A stretch of 64,000 bases of DNA from an uncultured Croceitalea sp. (GTDB lineage: Bacteria; Bacteroidota; Bacteroidia; Flavobacteriales; Flavobacteriaceae): assembly GCA_947499565.1 (NCBI GenBank), contig CANMOV010000004.1, forward strand, positions 1 to 64,000. Reading direction: 5' to 3'. Made by a program: the position numbers and the translations under genes. The notes below the pieces were generated by a model. That model was not told the DNA's origin. It did no database searches and worked only from the letters and a program-made list of their open reading frames with translations. Shown piece after piece: positions 20,028 to 29,454 of the stretch; positions within the stretch are counted from its first letter, which is position 1, and each line of letters starts with the position of its first letter.

Positions 20028-21100
20028 TAATAAAGCATAAATTCTACGCGTCTATTTATTTGCCTGCCTAATTCTGTATCATTCTTAGAAATTGGCCTAG
20101 TACTGCCATGACCTTTAAAATCAATTCGATTTTTACTTAAACCCAGTTTAATCAAATAATCGACTATGGATTTTGCTCTTTTTAATGATAAGCTCTGGTT
20201 ATAAGCTTTAGAGCCCTTATTATCCGTATGACCAATAATCGTAATCTTTAACTCAAGATTCTGTTTTAGGTAATCTAGTAAAGCATCGATGTCTGCTTTA
20301 GCGGTTTCATTCAACTTAAACCTATCAAAATCGAACAATATATTCTTAAACTCGAGAATACTATCAAGTTCATATGAAGGCATTATCTGCTCCGTTCCTT
20401 CTAAAGATAAAGAGACCATATCTATATAGTAATAAGCTCCTTTCTTTGTTTCTTTTCTTTTGGTTTGGACTTTCCTAGTGAGTTTATTATTTCTAAGGTT
20501 TCCTAGCAATAAATACTTTTCGTAACCTTTAGCAGTAAAAGATGTAGTTACTTCTAACCAGTCGCTTTTATCTTCATGGAATTTAGGATGATTTATTTCA
20601 AAAAAGTGAAACTTATTCCCCTTAATGCCATACAACCGCCCTTTTGATAATTCTTTTTTTGTATTTACTGCTATTGGTTTATATGAGCACACCACTCCAA
20701 AATCTTTAACAGCAAAATCAGAACCTTCAGCCAAACTTATGTAAAAGCTTAATTTATATGTTTTTCCCGGTCTTAATACCTTCTTTAACTGAACTTGAAT
20801 ATATTCTCTATAATCACCTGGTGCATAAAAGTATAATCCGGCATATGCACTACCGTTTTTTGGGTGTTGGATCCCATTAAAATTTTCTGGAGCGCTCATT
20901 ACTGCGCTGCATGTATTAAAATAATCTGTTGTGCCAGTCGTAGGTGTAGACCATGACTTTACATTCTTATCAAAAGTTCCTAAAGTATTTGGACATTCAT
21001 GGTAGTTCTCAAAACTTGAGTTCTTAACTAAATTTTGGGCCATAATACCATAACCTTTAAAATAAAGAAGAACAACTACAACATATAGAAACAAACGCAT
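20024..21100 (-). CDS. OmpA-family outer-membrane protein, paralogue 2
   Basis: This 358-residue protein has the same layout as the gene at 18386-19465: signal peptide, NLVKNSSFENYHECPNTLGT, DYFNTCS, AYAGLYFYAPGDYREYIQ, and a C-terminal OmpA domain (GHTDNKGSKAYNQSLSLKRA, QINRRVEF). The colinear matches over the whole length show a tandem duplication followed by divergence. The stop overlaps the converging small gene by 4 bp. It probably binds peptidoglycan and is held in the outer membrane. Confidence 0.85.
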   Translation of the reverse strand: MRLFLYVVVVLLYFKGYGIMAQNLVKNSSFENYHECPNTLGTFDKNVKSWSTPTTGTTDYFNTCSAVMSAPENFNGIQHPKNGSAYAGLYFYAPGDYREYIQVQLKKVLRPGKTYKLSFYISLAEGSDFAVKDFGVVCSYKPIAVNTKKELSKGRLYGIKGNKFHFFEINHPKFHEDKSDWLEVTTSFTAKGYEKYLLLGNLRNNKLTRKVQTKRKETKKGAYYYIDMVSLSLEGTEQIMPSYELDSILEFKNILFDFDRFKLNETAKADIDALLDYLKQNLELKITIIGHTDNKGSKAYNQSLSLKRAKSIVDYLIKLGLSKNRIDFKGHGSTRPISKNDTELGRQINRRVEFMLYY

Positions 21101-21158
21101 ACAATTCCAAGATAAGAAAATTGTAATGCTTTAAAAGCAATTTCAGCTTTCGAAAGCC

Positions 21159-22910
21159 CTAGAAATCAAATTTATACGAAACTCCGGCTAAAGCTTGGAA
21201 ACCTTGAACTTGGAAATTACTCCAACGTTGGTAATTATTGTTTGCAATATTTGAAGCTTTAGCAAAAACAGAAAGTTGTTCGTTAAAACGATAACCCAAG
21301 TGCGCATTTGCATCAAAGAAACTGTCTAAAGTTACAATTGTAGATGGGAACAAATTTGGAGGTGTATTGGCCTGAGCATTTGAAACCAAATCTTCACGTT
21401 CACCAACAAAGAACAGGTTAGCTCCCATAAACCATTTCTCTGAAATTTGATAATCCATAAATAGCGAACCTTTTAAATTGGGTAAATTCCATGCTGGATT
21501 ATCAGTTTCTGTGTTGTAATTATATACTTCTGCATTAAGGCCAAGTGTAAAATTTCTATTTACATCTACATTAAGTTCTCCAAAAATCCCTAAGGTTCTA
21601 ATATCATCGTAAAATACCTGAAAAGAATTTCCAAAATTATATCCCTTTTCATCATCACGAAATAGATTTTGCGGATTTAGTAGAAAAAGTGGACGCCTAT
21701 TTTCAGCAGTATAAGAGCCTTTAATATTATACCCCACATTAGCAAACAATTGCCCCTTTAAACCTACATAAGCTTCGTACTGTTGGTCTGTAGGCTGAAT
21801 AATTAGTGTTGGAGACACATAAGGATTCTCATTCACAAAATCATAATAAGAATTCTGTCTTAACTGTCCTTCAAGACCTCCGTAGGCAATAACCTGTTCA
21901 TCCAAAAGACGGTATGATGCAGTTATAGCGGGGTAGATATAAAAATTACCAGCATTATCTTCCAAATCCATTCCATAAACAAAATTTGCACCTAGGTTTA
22001 CGGTTAAATCATCTCGTAAAACCAACAAACTTGGATTAACGGAAACCTGAAATAGTCCATAATCTATTTCTGAAGTATTCGTTGTGCTATTTAAACTTGC
22101 ATTCTTAAAATTACCTCCAACATAATCTAACTTTGTATTTATTGTGACCAACTCTTCTGTTATTGGAAGTTCAATAGAAGGTTCTAACACTATTCTATTT
22201 TCTCCCGATTCCACCGCATCCCAAAAACGTCTCATTAAAATTTTACCGCTTTTAAAAAAAGAATCTTCCAAATTTAAGTGCGCTTTGGCTTCTGCATTAA
22301 AATAATTCTGGCGTTCATCTAATGCTTCCACTTGAGTTTCCGTAAAAGTTCCTCTTTCTATGCCATACCAGTTATATAGTTGATGTTGTAGGCCAACACT
22401 AACTCCCCAGTCCCTATCGCGGTCCTTTTTCGCATAGGAAACATCAAATTTTGTATCATAAAAATCTGTTTCCAAAGGTGTACTATCAATATTACCACGT
22501 GAAGAATGATGACTTAATCCAAAATCCAACAAATCCTCTCCACGATTAAACTCTCGACTAGTATAAAAATCTACAAGAGCATTGTTGAAATTACCTAACC
22601 CAACTGATGCATAAGAATTATACAAGGTTGGTGGAGGCGTTTTTTCTACTCTAGAAGCTTTTCCTTTGGCCGGTGTAAATGTGGAGGCCACTGGGACTGA
22701 AAAAATATTGTATGTAATCTTCTTCTTTTGAAGTACAATAGAATCGTTTAAACTAGGAACCGATTTAATTTTAAAGGCATCCGAGACGGTTGGTGTATAT
22801 GGTTTTACAACCGTAACCGTCTCCGTACCAATATCGTCAGTTTCTTGGGCCTGAACCACCCCAAAAAGGCTCAAAATAATAATGGATAATAAGGTATATG
22901 ACTTTGACAT
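21159..22910 (-). CDS. TonB-dependent-receptor-type outer-membrane barrel lacking a plug
   Basis: This 583-residue protein has a signal peptide (ending VVQAQ), a conserved N-terminal stretch (ETVTVVKPYTPTVSDAFKIK) and then barrel strands up to a C-terminal YKFDF. The barrel strands resemble TonB-dependent receptors, but the roughly 120-residue plug domain and the carboxypeptidase-like N-domain are absent, and the length is far below the usual 800-1000. It lies 9 bp downstream of a 1007-residue TPR gene in the same direction. The pair looks like an outer-membrane protein with a periplasmic partner. Function is unknown. Confidence 0.7.
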   Translation of the reverse strand: MSKSYTLLSIIILSLFGVVQAQETDDIGTETVTVVKPYTPTVSDAFKIKSVPSLNDSIVLQKKKITYNIFSVPVASTFTPAKGKASRVEKTPPPTLYNSYASVGLGNFNNALVDFYTSREFNRGEDLLDFGLSHHSSRGNIDSTPLETDFYDTKFDVSYAKKDRDRDWGVSVGLQHQLYNWYGIERGTFTETQVEALDERQNYFNAEAKAHLNLEDSFFKSGKILMRRFWDAVESGENRIVLEPSIELPITEELVTINTKLDYVGGNFKNASLNSTTNTSEIDYGLFQVSVNPSLLVLRDDLTVNLGANFVYGMDLEDNAGNFYIYPAITASYRLLDEQVIAYGGLEGQLRQNSYYDFVNENPYVSPTLIIQPTDQQYEAYVGLKGQLFANVGYNIKGSYTAENRRPLFLLNPQNLFRDDEKGYNFGNSFQVFYDDIRTLGIFGELNVDVNRNFTLGLNAEVYNYNTETDNPAWNLPNLKGSLFMDYQISEKWFMGANLFFVGEREDLVSNAQANTPPNLFPSTIVTLDSFFDANAHLGYRFNEQLSVFAKASNIANNNYQRWSNFQVQGFQALAGVSYKFDF

Positions 22911-22919
22911 TTTCTTTTT

Positions 22920-25900
22920 TTAGTTCTCGTTTGGATTGACTGATGAATTAATTTCTGCTTCTCTAGCTTTTATTAGGGAAAGTTCTCCTTTTGCCTCTGC
23001 TACGATATCATTGAATTCTGAAAAATTTTCAATGACACTATCCAGAATGTATGTAGCTTGAAAAGCATCTCCCAAAGCATAAAAATTCTTCGCCATTAGC
23101 ACTAAGCCTTTCCCTCCCCATTCCTTGTAGGAGGCATAATCTTTGGCTAATTTCTGTACCGAAGTATTAGAAGCTTCAAAATCTTGATTTTTATTTTTGA
23201 AGTAGGCATCGTAGTACCATGCTTCCGCAGCGGTTTCGCCTGTAGCTATTTTTTTAACCTCGGAGAAAGCAGTTTCTGCGCGCTGTTCATCACCAGTTTC
23301 TATAGCTGAACGGGCAATCATTATTTGAGCGTCACTTTTAATCCGATTATCAATTTTTGGTGCATTTAAAACCTTTTCCGCATATGCTAAAGTTTGCTCA
23401 TAGTTTTTCTGCCCATAATAACCTTTCATAAGGTTTGATTGGGCAAATGTTCTGTTTTGCACAATCTCAGCAACACCTTCAAGTTGTTTTAAGTATGGGA
23501 TTGCACTTTGATAATCTTGCCTACCAACATAAATCTCACAAACCCGTGTAAGTGCTTGTTCTGCATACTCACCTGCGCCACTTTCCGTCACATTTCTAAA
23601 TTTTGCCAGTGCTTTTTCTTTATCCCCCTTAGAAAAATAAAGTTGTGCTAGATTAAAATTAGCTTTAATGGATTCTGAACCATTAGGAAACTCTTTTAGA
23701 TAATCTTCATAACCTCGAATGGCTGCAGCGGTATTTCCTTGAGCATATTTTCTGTCCGCAGCTTCAAAACTGGCAGCATCCAATTCAGAATCTGTAACCT
23801 CAACAAAATCCAAATTTCGCACCCATGCGGCATATTCGCTCACCCTGCCTAAATCTACATAAACCAATTTAGCCGTAGCTACTGCTTGTTTAGCTTCTTG
23901 AGTGTTAGGATATTCCTTGACAACACTTTTTAATTTTGTTAATGCCTGTTCATTTCTATTAGCATTGTAATGCACCAAACCTTGACGCAACATCGCTCTC
24001 GGAGCAAATTTACTCTTGCTAAACTGATTTATTAATTTATCATATGAAGCTAATCCCTGAGCTTCTTTATCTGTCTTTACATAGGTATTACCAAGCTCAA
24101 ATAGTGCATCATCACGTAATATTGATTTTGGGTAGCGATTAATAAATTGATTAAGGCCATCTATCTTCGCTGTATTATTACCTATAAATCCACTGCATAT
24201 TGCTTTTTGAAAAGCTGCGTAATCACGTTCGGGACCATTTAACTTAGAAGAAGTATCATAAGCAGTAATTGCAGCTTTATAGTTGCTCGTTACAAAATAA
24301 CTATCACCTAATCTTAAGTAAGCATCATTCTTTCTTTCTTCATCTATAGCTGATTGCGAAACATTTTTAAAATAGGTAACTGCAGTTTTATAGTCTTTCA
24401 ACTTAAAATAACAATACCCAAGATTATAATCCAACTGACTATATTCCGGAACTTTATTAGCGCTTGGGTTTCTTTTAAACTGCTCAAAAGCTACTAGAGC
24501 ATCATCAAAACGATTTAATCTATAGGCAGATTCTGCCTTCCAATATTGAGAACGAGCTTCATAAATAGGGTTTTCCGCCTTTTTCAAAGACTTAGAAAAA
24601 CGCTCTAAAGCATCCTCATAATTAGTATCTACAAATAATTCAACACCGCTATAAAAAGCTACTTTTTGATAGGTTTCATCACTAGCGTAACTGGCATTTT
24701 TTTCTAACAACTCCATTGCTCCATCAAAATTCTTAGAAGTTATGTAGGAGTCAACTAATAATTCTTGTAATTCTTCTTGATGTTCATCTTTTGGATATTT
24801 CTCCAAATACGTAGTCATTACTTGGGGAACAGGTTCGTAGGCATTCCCAATTTCATAACTTAAACGCGCATAGTTTAAAAGTGCATCTTTTTCAATCTCT
24901 GGATTAAAATCCATTTGGGAAGCATTTCTAAATGCATTTAGTGCTTCAGGTTTTTTATCCAATTTTAAATAACATTCGGCTAGGTGGTAATAGGCATTTT
25001 GGGCAACGCTATTATCACCTCCAATAATTTTGTTAAACTGACCAATAGCAGATTCAAAATCACCTTTTTTGTAATAACTATAACCCAATAAATAGTAATC
25101 TGTGTTATTAAATCGGCCACGTTTTCCTCTGTACTGTTTTAAGTAAGGAATTGCTTCGTCATATTTTTCTAAATTGAAATAACTTTCTCCAATTATCTTA
25201 TTTAGTTCGGATATTTCCCGTCTGTCAGATTTAGGTAATTGCTTTTTGGCCATCTCAATAGCCTTTTCAAAATTTCCTAGTTTAAAATTTAAGTCGGCCT
25301 GATAGTAAGAAAGTTTTTCTTCTAAAAGTTTTGGGTCTGTTATCTTATCAAAACGGGCACTTGCTTCATCATAATCATCTTGTTCATATGCTATATACCC
25401 TAAATAATACTTTGCTTGCGAGCCGTATTTTTTGGAGTTGCTTACCCTACTCAAATAACGCTCTGCCTCTTTTGGTTTTTTTGAAGCGTAAAGTGCATAG
25501 CCATTATTAAAATTGAAGCGCTCTTCATCACTTTTAGCCATGGCAGTTTTATCTACTTTTTTATACCATTTTAGTGCATACGGATATTTTCCCGTCTCAA
25601 AATAGTAGTCTGCAACATCCATAAATGCTGAGTTTCTTTTTGTAGAAGTAGGATAGCGTTCTACAAAATCTTCCATTAATTTATCCGCGCCTCGCTGATT
25701 TAAACGTATAGCAGCATTAGCAGCATAGTAACTACTATTGGCTTCTGTTTCATAATCGTTTGTAGTGGACTTTACTTTTTCGAAAAGTGCTTGTGAAGCC
25801 TGGTATTGCTGATTATTATACAATGCTAAGGCATCTTGAAATTGCTTCTGTTCGTGTGAGTAAATTTTGGTTTCTTGTGCCGTGCACAAAAGGCTAAATC

Positions 25901-25943
25901 CTAAGAAAATTAGGAAAAGAAATGCAGTGGTTCTCCGATTCAT
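22920..25943 (-). CDS. Large TPR-repeat periplasmic protein
   Basis: This 1007-residue protein has a signal peptide (ending LLCTAQ) and more than 15 TPR-type helical repeats, for example YYLLGYSYYKKGDFESAIGQ, AYYHLAECYLKLDKKPEAL, YNLGYCYFKLKDYKTAVTYF and AFDNLAQLYF-like units in the C-half. Repeats of the YbgF/BamD style suggest a protein-binding scaffold in the periplasm. It directly precedes, and is probably co-transcribed with, the plugless barrel gene 9 bp downstream, so a role in barrel assembly or partnership is plausible but inferred. Confidence 0.8.
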   Translation of the reverse strand: MNRRTTAFLFLIFLGFSLLCTAQETKIYSHEQKQFQDALALYNNQQYQASQALFEKVKSTTNDYETEANSSYYAANAAIRLNQRGADKLMEDFVERYPTSTKRNSAFMDVADYYFETGKYPYALKWYKKVDKTAMAKSDEERFNFNNGYALYASKKPKEAERYLSRVSNSKKYGSQAKYYLGYIAYEQDDYDEASARFDKITDPKLLEEKLSYYQADLNFKLGNFEKAIEMAKKQLPKSDRREISELNKIIGESYFNLEKYDEAIPYLKQYRGKRGRFNNTDYYLLGYSYYKKGDFESAIGQFNKIIGGDNSVAQNAYYHLAECYLKLDKKPEALNAFRNASQMDFNPEIEKDALLNYARLSYEIGNAYEPVPQVMTTYLEKYPKDEHQEELQELLVDSYITSKNFDGAMELLEKNASYASDETYQKVAFYSGVELFVDTNYEDALERFSKSLKKAENPIYEARSQYWKAESAYRLNRFDDALVAFEQFKRNPSANKVPEYSQLDYNLGYCYFKLKDYKTAVTYFKNVSQSAIDEERKNDAYLRLGDSYFVTSNYKAAITAYDTSSKLNGPERDYAAFQKAICSGFIGNNTAKIDGLNQFINRYPKSILRDDALFELGNTYVKTDKEAQGLASYDKLINQFSKSKFAPRAMLRQGLVHYNANRNEQALTKLKSVVKEYPNTQEAKQAVATAKLVYVDLGRVSEYAAWVRNLDFVEVTDSELDAASFEAADRKYAQGNTAAAIRGYEDYLKEFPNGSESIKANFNLAQLYFSKGDKEKALAKFRNVTESGAGEYAEQALTRVCEIYVGRQDYQSAIPYLKQLEGVAEIVQNRTFAQSNLMKGYYGQKNYEQTLAYAEKVLNAPKIDNRIKSDAQIMIARSAIETGDEQRAETAFSEVKKIATGETAAEAWYYDAYFKNKNQDFEASNTSVQKLAKDYASYKEWGGKGLVLMAKNFYALGDAFQATYILDSVIENFSEFNDIVAEAKGELSLIKAREAEINSSVNPNEN

Positions 25944-26076
25944 AGTGTTCTACGCTGTTCTCGATTGATGATACCATAACGTCAAAATCTGCGCCAAAGT
26001 ATGTTTAATGGTTTTCAAAATTTAACATTAGTAGTATTTTTAGAACTTCGTACCTTTATTTTATCAAAAACAAGAA

Positions 26077-26760
26077 ATGCCCGAAACCATATTAAAATTG
26101 CAGGATGTTTCCATTTTTCAAAATGAAAATTTAATCCTGAATAATGTAACTCTGGAAGTAAAAAAAGGAGATTTTGTTTACGTTATTGGAAAAACCGGAA
26201 GTGGAAAAAGTAGTTTCATGAAAACGCTGTACGGCGATTTACCTCTAAAACAAGGCTATGGAACCGTTGTAGATTTTAATCTTAAATCTCTAGAAGAAAA
26301 GCAGATTCCTTTTTTAAGAAGGAAATTGGGTATTGTTTTCCAAGATTTCAAATTATTATCAGATAGAAATATAAATAACAACCTAAAATTTGTTCTTAAA
26401 GCAACCGGTTGGACAGATGTTTCAAAAATGGATTCCAAAATCGAAGAAGTTTTGGATAAAGTTGGAATGAAAACCAAAGGTTTTAAATTTCCACATGAGC
26501 TCTCTGGTGGCGAACAACAGCGTATTGCAATTGCTAGAGCTTTATTAAATGACCCAGAACTTATCTTAGCGGATGAGCCTACTGGAAATCTTGACCCACA
26601 GACAAGTGTAGAAGTGATGCGGGTTCTGCAAGAAATTAATGAAAGTGGTCGCACCATTATTATGGCAACTCATGATTATGCTTTGATTCTAAAATATCCG
26701 CATAAAACAATTAAGTGTGATAGCAGCAAAATGTTTGAAGTTATACAAAAAGCAATCTAA
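26077..26760 (+). CDS. ftsE: FtsE-like cell-division ABC ATPase
   Basis: This 227-residue ATPase has Walker A GKTGSGKSS (about residues 37-45), a Q-loop FQDFKLL, the signature LSGGEQQRIAIARALL, Walker B LILADEPTGNLD and an H-loop THDYALI. The FQDFKLLxDRNINNN segment and the short length are typical of FtsE, which partners with FtsX to regulate peptidoglycan hydrolases at division. No ftsX lies next to it, which is common in Bacteroidota. LolD- or MacB-type ATPases are close relatives, so the symbol is likely but not certain. Confidence 0.8.
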   Translation: MPETILKLQDVSIFQNENLILNNVTLEVKKGDFVYVIGKTGSGKSSFMKTLYGDLPLKQGYGTVVDFNLKSLEEKQIPFLRRKLGIVFQDFKLLSDRNINNNLKFVLKATGWTDVSKMDSKIEEVLDKVGMKTKGFKFPHELSGGEQQRIAIARALLNDPELILADEPTGNLDPQTSVEVMRVLQEINESGRTIIMATHDYALILKYPHKTIKCDSSKMFEVIQKAI

Positions 26761-26815
26761 AAATAGGGTAACAAAAGATTTTTGTTTCTTTGCCAAATAA
26801 AATTTTTACCCTTCT

Positions 26816-27565
26816 ATGGAAATTCTTGGTATTGATGTTGGTGGATCAGGCATGAAAGCTGCATTAGTGAATACAGAAACCGGAGAGATGCTCTCCAAAA
26901 GACATCGAATACCTACTCCTAAATCAAGAACGCCAGAGGCAATGGCCGAAGTAATTGCTCAGCTTGTAAAACACTTTGATTACTCTGGCCCTGTTGGTTG
27001 TGGATTCCCTACCGTAATAAAAAATGGTATATGCAAATCTGCCGGTAATCTTGATGATTCATGGGTTGGTGTTGATGTAAATAAACTTTTCGAAGACGCT
27101 ACTGGGCAACAATTTTCAGTAGTAAATGATGCAGATGCAGCTGGGTATGCTGTAATAAATCATGGAATTGGAAAAGATTTAGAAGGCTTCGTTATAATCA
27201 TAACAATAGGAACAGGGTTAGGAAGCGGTGCTTTTGTAAATGGAGAATTGCTACCAAATTTTGAATTAGGGCAAATTCCCTATAAAAAATATAAGAAAAT
27301 TGAAACTTGGGCAGCCGGTTCCGCTATGGAAAGAGAAGAGCTTTCATACCAAAAATGGGCAAAACGTTTTAATAAGTTTCTGAATATTGTAGATTTAATA
27401 GTTGCTCCAGACCATATTATTTTAGGAGGGGGAGCATCTAAAGATTGGGACCAATACAAAGATTGTATTGATGTGGATACACCAGTTATTGCTGCTCAAC
27501 TTAAAAACCATGCAGGTATTATTGGAGCAGCAATGGCTGGGTCAAAAATTAAAGTTACCGATTAA
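26816..27565 (+). CDS. ROK-family polyphosphate glucokinase-like sugar kinase
   Basis: This 249-residue kinase opens with the phosphate-binding loop GIDVGGSGMKAAL and has the ROK catalytic segment VVNDADAAG, a second phosphate loop TIGTGLGSGAF, NGELLPNFELGQI, and the adenosine-type motif IILGGGASKDW near the C-terminus. The NDADAAG and PNFELG forms are those of PpgK, which phosphorylates glucose using polyphosphate or ATP. The two donors cannot be separated from sequence. Its TAA stop shares the palindrome TTAA with the converging typA stop. Confidence 0.8.
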   Translation: MEILGIDVGGSGMKAALVNTETGEMLSKRHRIPTPKSRTPEAMAEVIAQLVKHFDYSGPVGCGFPTVIKNGICKSAGNLDDSWVGVDVNKLFEDATGQQFSVVNDADAAGYAVINHGIGKDLEGFVIIITIGTGLGSGAFVNGELLPNFELGQIPYKKYKKIETWAAGSAMEREELSYQKWAKRFNKFLNIVDLIVAPDHIILGGGASKDWDQYKDCIDVDTPVIAAQLKNHAGIIGAAMAGSKIKVTD

Positions 27566-29361
27566 GCTATTTTATTACGCTTACGGTCTACTTCCTTTAA
27601 GTAAATCTTACGAAGCCTTAAGTGTTTTGGAGTAACCTCAACATACTCATCTTTCTGAATATATTCTAAAGCTTCTTCTAAAGAAAATTTTATTGCTGGG
27701 ACAATTTTAGCTTTATCGTCCGCACCAGACGAACGTACATTTGACAGTTTTTTAGTTTTAGTCACGTTCACTGTCATATCATCTGCGCGAGAATTTTCAC
27801 CAATCACTTGACCTTCATAAATATCTTCACCTGGATCAACAAAAAACTTTCCGCGATCTTGTAATTTATCTATAGAGTAAGGAATTGCAGAGCCATTTTC
27901 CATAGAGACTAACGAACCATTATTACGTTGAGCTATATCTCCTTTTAATGGTTGGTATTCTAAAAAGCGATGCGCCATAATGGCCTCACCCGCTGTTGCT
28001 GTTAATAGTTGATTACGCAAACCTATAATACCCCTAGAAGGAATTATAAACTCACAAAGCATTCTTGAACCCTTAGCTTCCATGCTGGTCATCTCTCCTT
28101 TTCGAATAGAAACCATCTCAACTGCTTTACCAGAAACTTCCTCAGGTAAATCAATAGTTAAATGCTCAACAGGCTCACATTTTACACCATCAATTTCTTT
28201 AATAATAACTTGTGGTTGGCCAATCTGAAGTTCATAACCTTCACGACGCATTGTTTCAATTAAGACTGAAAGGTGTAATACACCGCGACCAAATACCATA
28301 AATTTATCAGCACTATCTGTTTCTTCAACTCTAAGTGCCAAGTTTTTTTCTAATTCTTTTTCAAGACGTTCTTTAATATGACGCGAGGTAACAAATTTCC
28401 CATCTTTACCAAAGAATGGACTATCATTAATAGTGAACAACATACTCATTGTAGGTTCGTCTATAGCAATGGTCTTTAATTTTTCAGGATTTTCAATATC
28501 GGCAACCGTATCACCGATATCAAAACCTTCGACACCAACCAAAGCACAGATATCACCCGTTTTAACTTCGGTTACTTTTTGTTTACCTAAACCTTCAAAA
28601 GTATAGAGCTCTTTTATTTTAGATTTAACAACACTACCATCTCTTTTAACTAAAGAAACTTGTTGCCCTTCTTTTAAAGTACCTCTTGTAAGTCTGCCAA
28701 TCGCAATACGTCCAGTAAAAGATGAAAAATCCAAAGAGGTAATCAGCATTTGCGTATTACCTTCAACTGGTTTAAACTCTGGAACGTGTTCTATAACCAT
28801 ATCCAATAAAGGCTCAATATTGTCTGTTTGCTTTTGCCAATCTTCACTCATCCAATTCTGCTTTGCAGAACCATAAACAGTTGGGAAGTCTAGTTGCCAT
28901 TCTTCAGCACCTAGCTCAAACATTAAATCAAAAACTTTTTCATGTACTTCTTCCGGAGTACAGTTTTCTTTATCTACTTTATTAATTACTACACAAGGCT
29001 TTAGACCTAAGTCAATCGCTTTTTGCAGTACAAATCGAGTTTGCGGCATTGGACCTTCAAAGGCATCTACCAAAAGTAAAACTCCATCAGCCATATTTAA
29101 TACGCGCTCTACTTCTCCACCAAAATCAGCGTGACCAGGAGTGTCAATGATATTAATTTTTGTGTCTTTATAAACTACAGAAACATTTTTAGAAACGATA
29201 GTAATACCACGTTCACGTTCTAGGTCATTATTATCTAAAATCAAATCCCCCTTATTCTCATTGTCACGAAAGAGTTGACAATGAAACATTATTTTATCAA
29301 CCAAAGTAGTTTTACCGTGGTCAACGTGAGCAATAATGGCAATATTCTTAATTTTAGACAT
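27562..29361 (-). CDS. typA: Translational GTPase TypA/BipA
   Basis: This 599-residue ribosome-binding GTPase shows G1 [11 protein letters not shown]2 with ERERGITI, G3 [11 protein letters not shown] and G4 NKVD, then EF-G-like domains and the BipA-specific C-terminal domain ([31 protein letters not shown]). It helps 50S assembly and stress adaptation. I start at 29361 ([16 protein letters not shown]); the frame extends 54 bases further upstream across the promoter, which is not coding. A well-formed promoter lies just upstream. Confidence 0.96.
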   Translation of the reverse strand: MSKIKNIAIIAHVDHGKTTLVDKIMFHCQLFRDNENKGDLILDNNDLERERGITIVSKNVSVVYKDTKINIIDTPGHADFGGEVERVLNMADGVLLLVDAFEGPMPQTRFVLQKAIDLGLKPCVVINKVDKENCTPEEVHEKVFDLMFELGAEEWQLDFPTVYGSAKQNWMSEDWQKQTDNIEPLLDMVIEHVPEFKPVEGNTQMLITSLDFSSFTGRIAIGRLTRGTLKEGQQVSLVKRDGSVVKSKIKELYTFEGLGKQKVTEVKTGDICALVGVEGFDIGDTVADIENPEKLKTIAIDEPTMSMLFTINDSPFFGKDGKFVTSRHIKERLEKELEKNLALRVEETDSADKFMVFGRGVLHLSVLIETMRREGYELQIGQPQVIIKEIDGVKCEPVEHLTIDLPEEVSGKAVEMVSIRKGEMTSMEAKGSRMLCEFIIPSRGIIGLRNQLLTATAGEAIMAHRFLEYQPLKGDIAQRNNGSLVSMENGSAIPYSIDKLQDRGKFFVDPGEDIYEGQVIGENSRADDMTVNVTKTKKLSNVRSSGADDKAKIVPAIKFSLEEALEYIQKDEYVEVTPKHLRLRKIYLKEVDRKRNKIA

Positions 29362-29380
29362 AACCTTGTTTTTGAGCGTG

Positions 29381-29411
29381 CAAAGATACTGCGATTTACT
29401 TACGCCACAAC
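29381..29411 (-). promoter_or_regulatory. Predicted typA promoter
   Basis: On the minus strand TATCTTTG (29381-29388), an exact TAnnTTTG, is preceded after 19 bases by GTTG (29408-29411), close to TTTG. Its position 20 bases before the typA ATG also shows that the longer upstream reading frame is not the true start. Confidence 0.65.
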
Positions 29412-29454
29412 ACAATGAAATGTTATTTTTATCTTATTGATTTTTAAGGATTTA

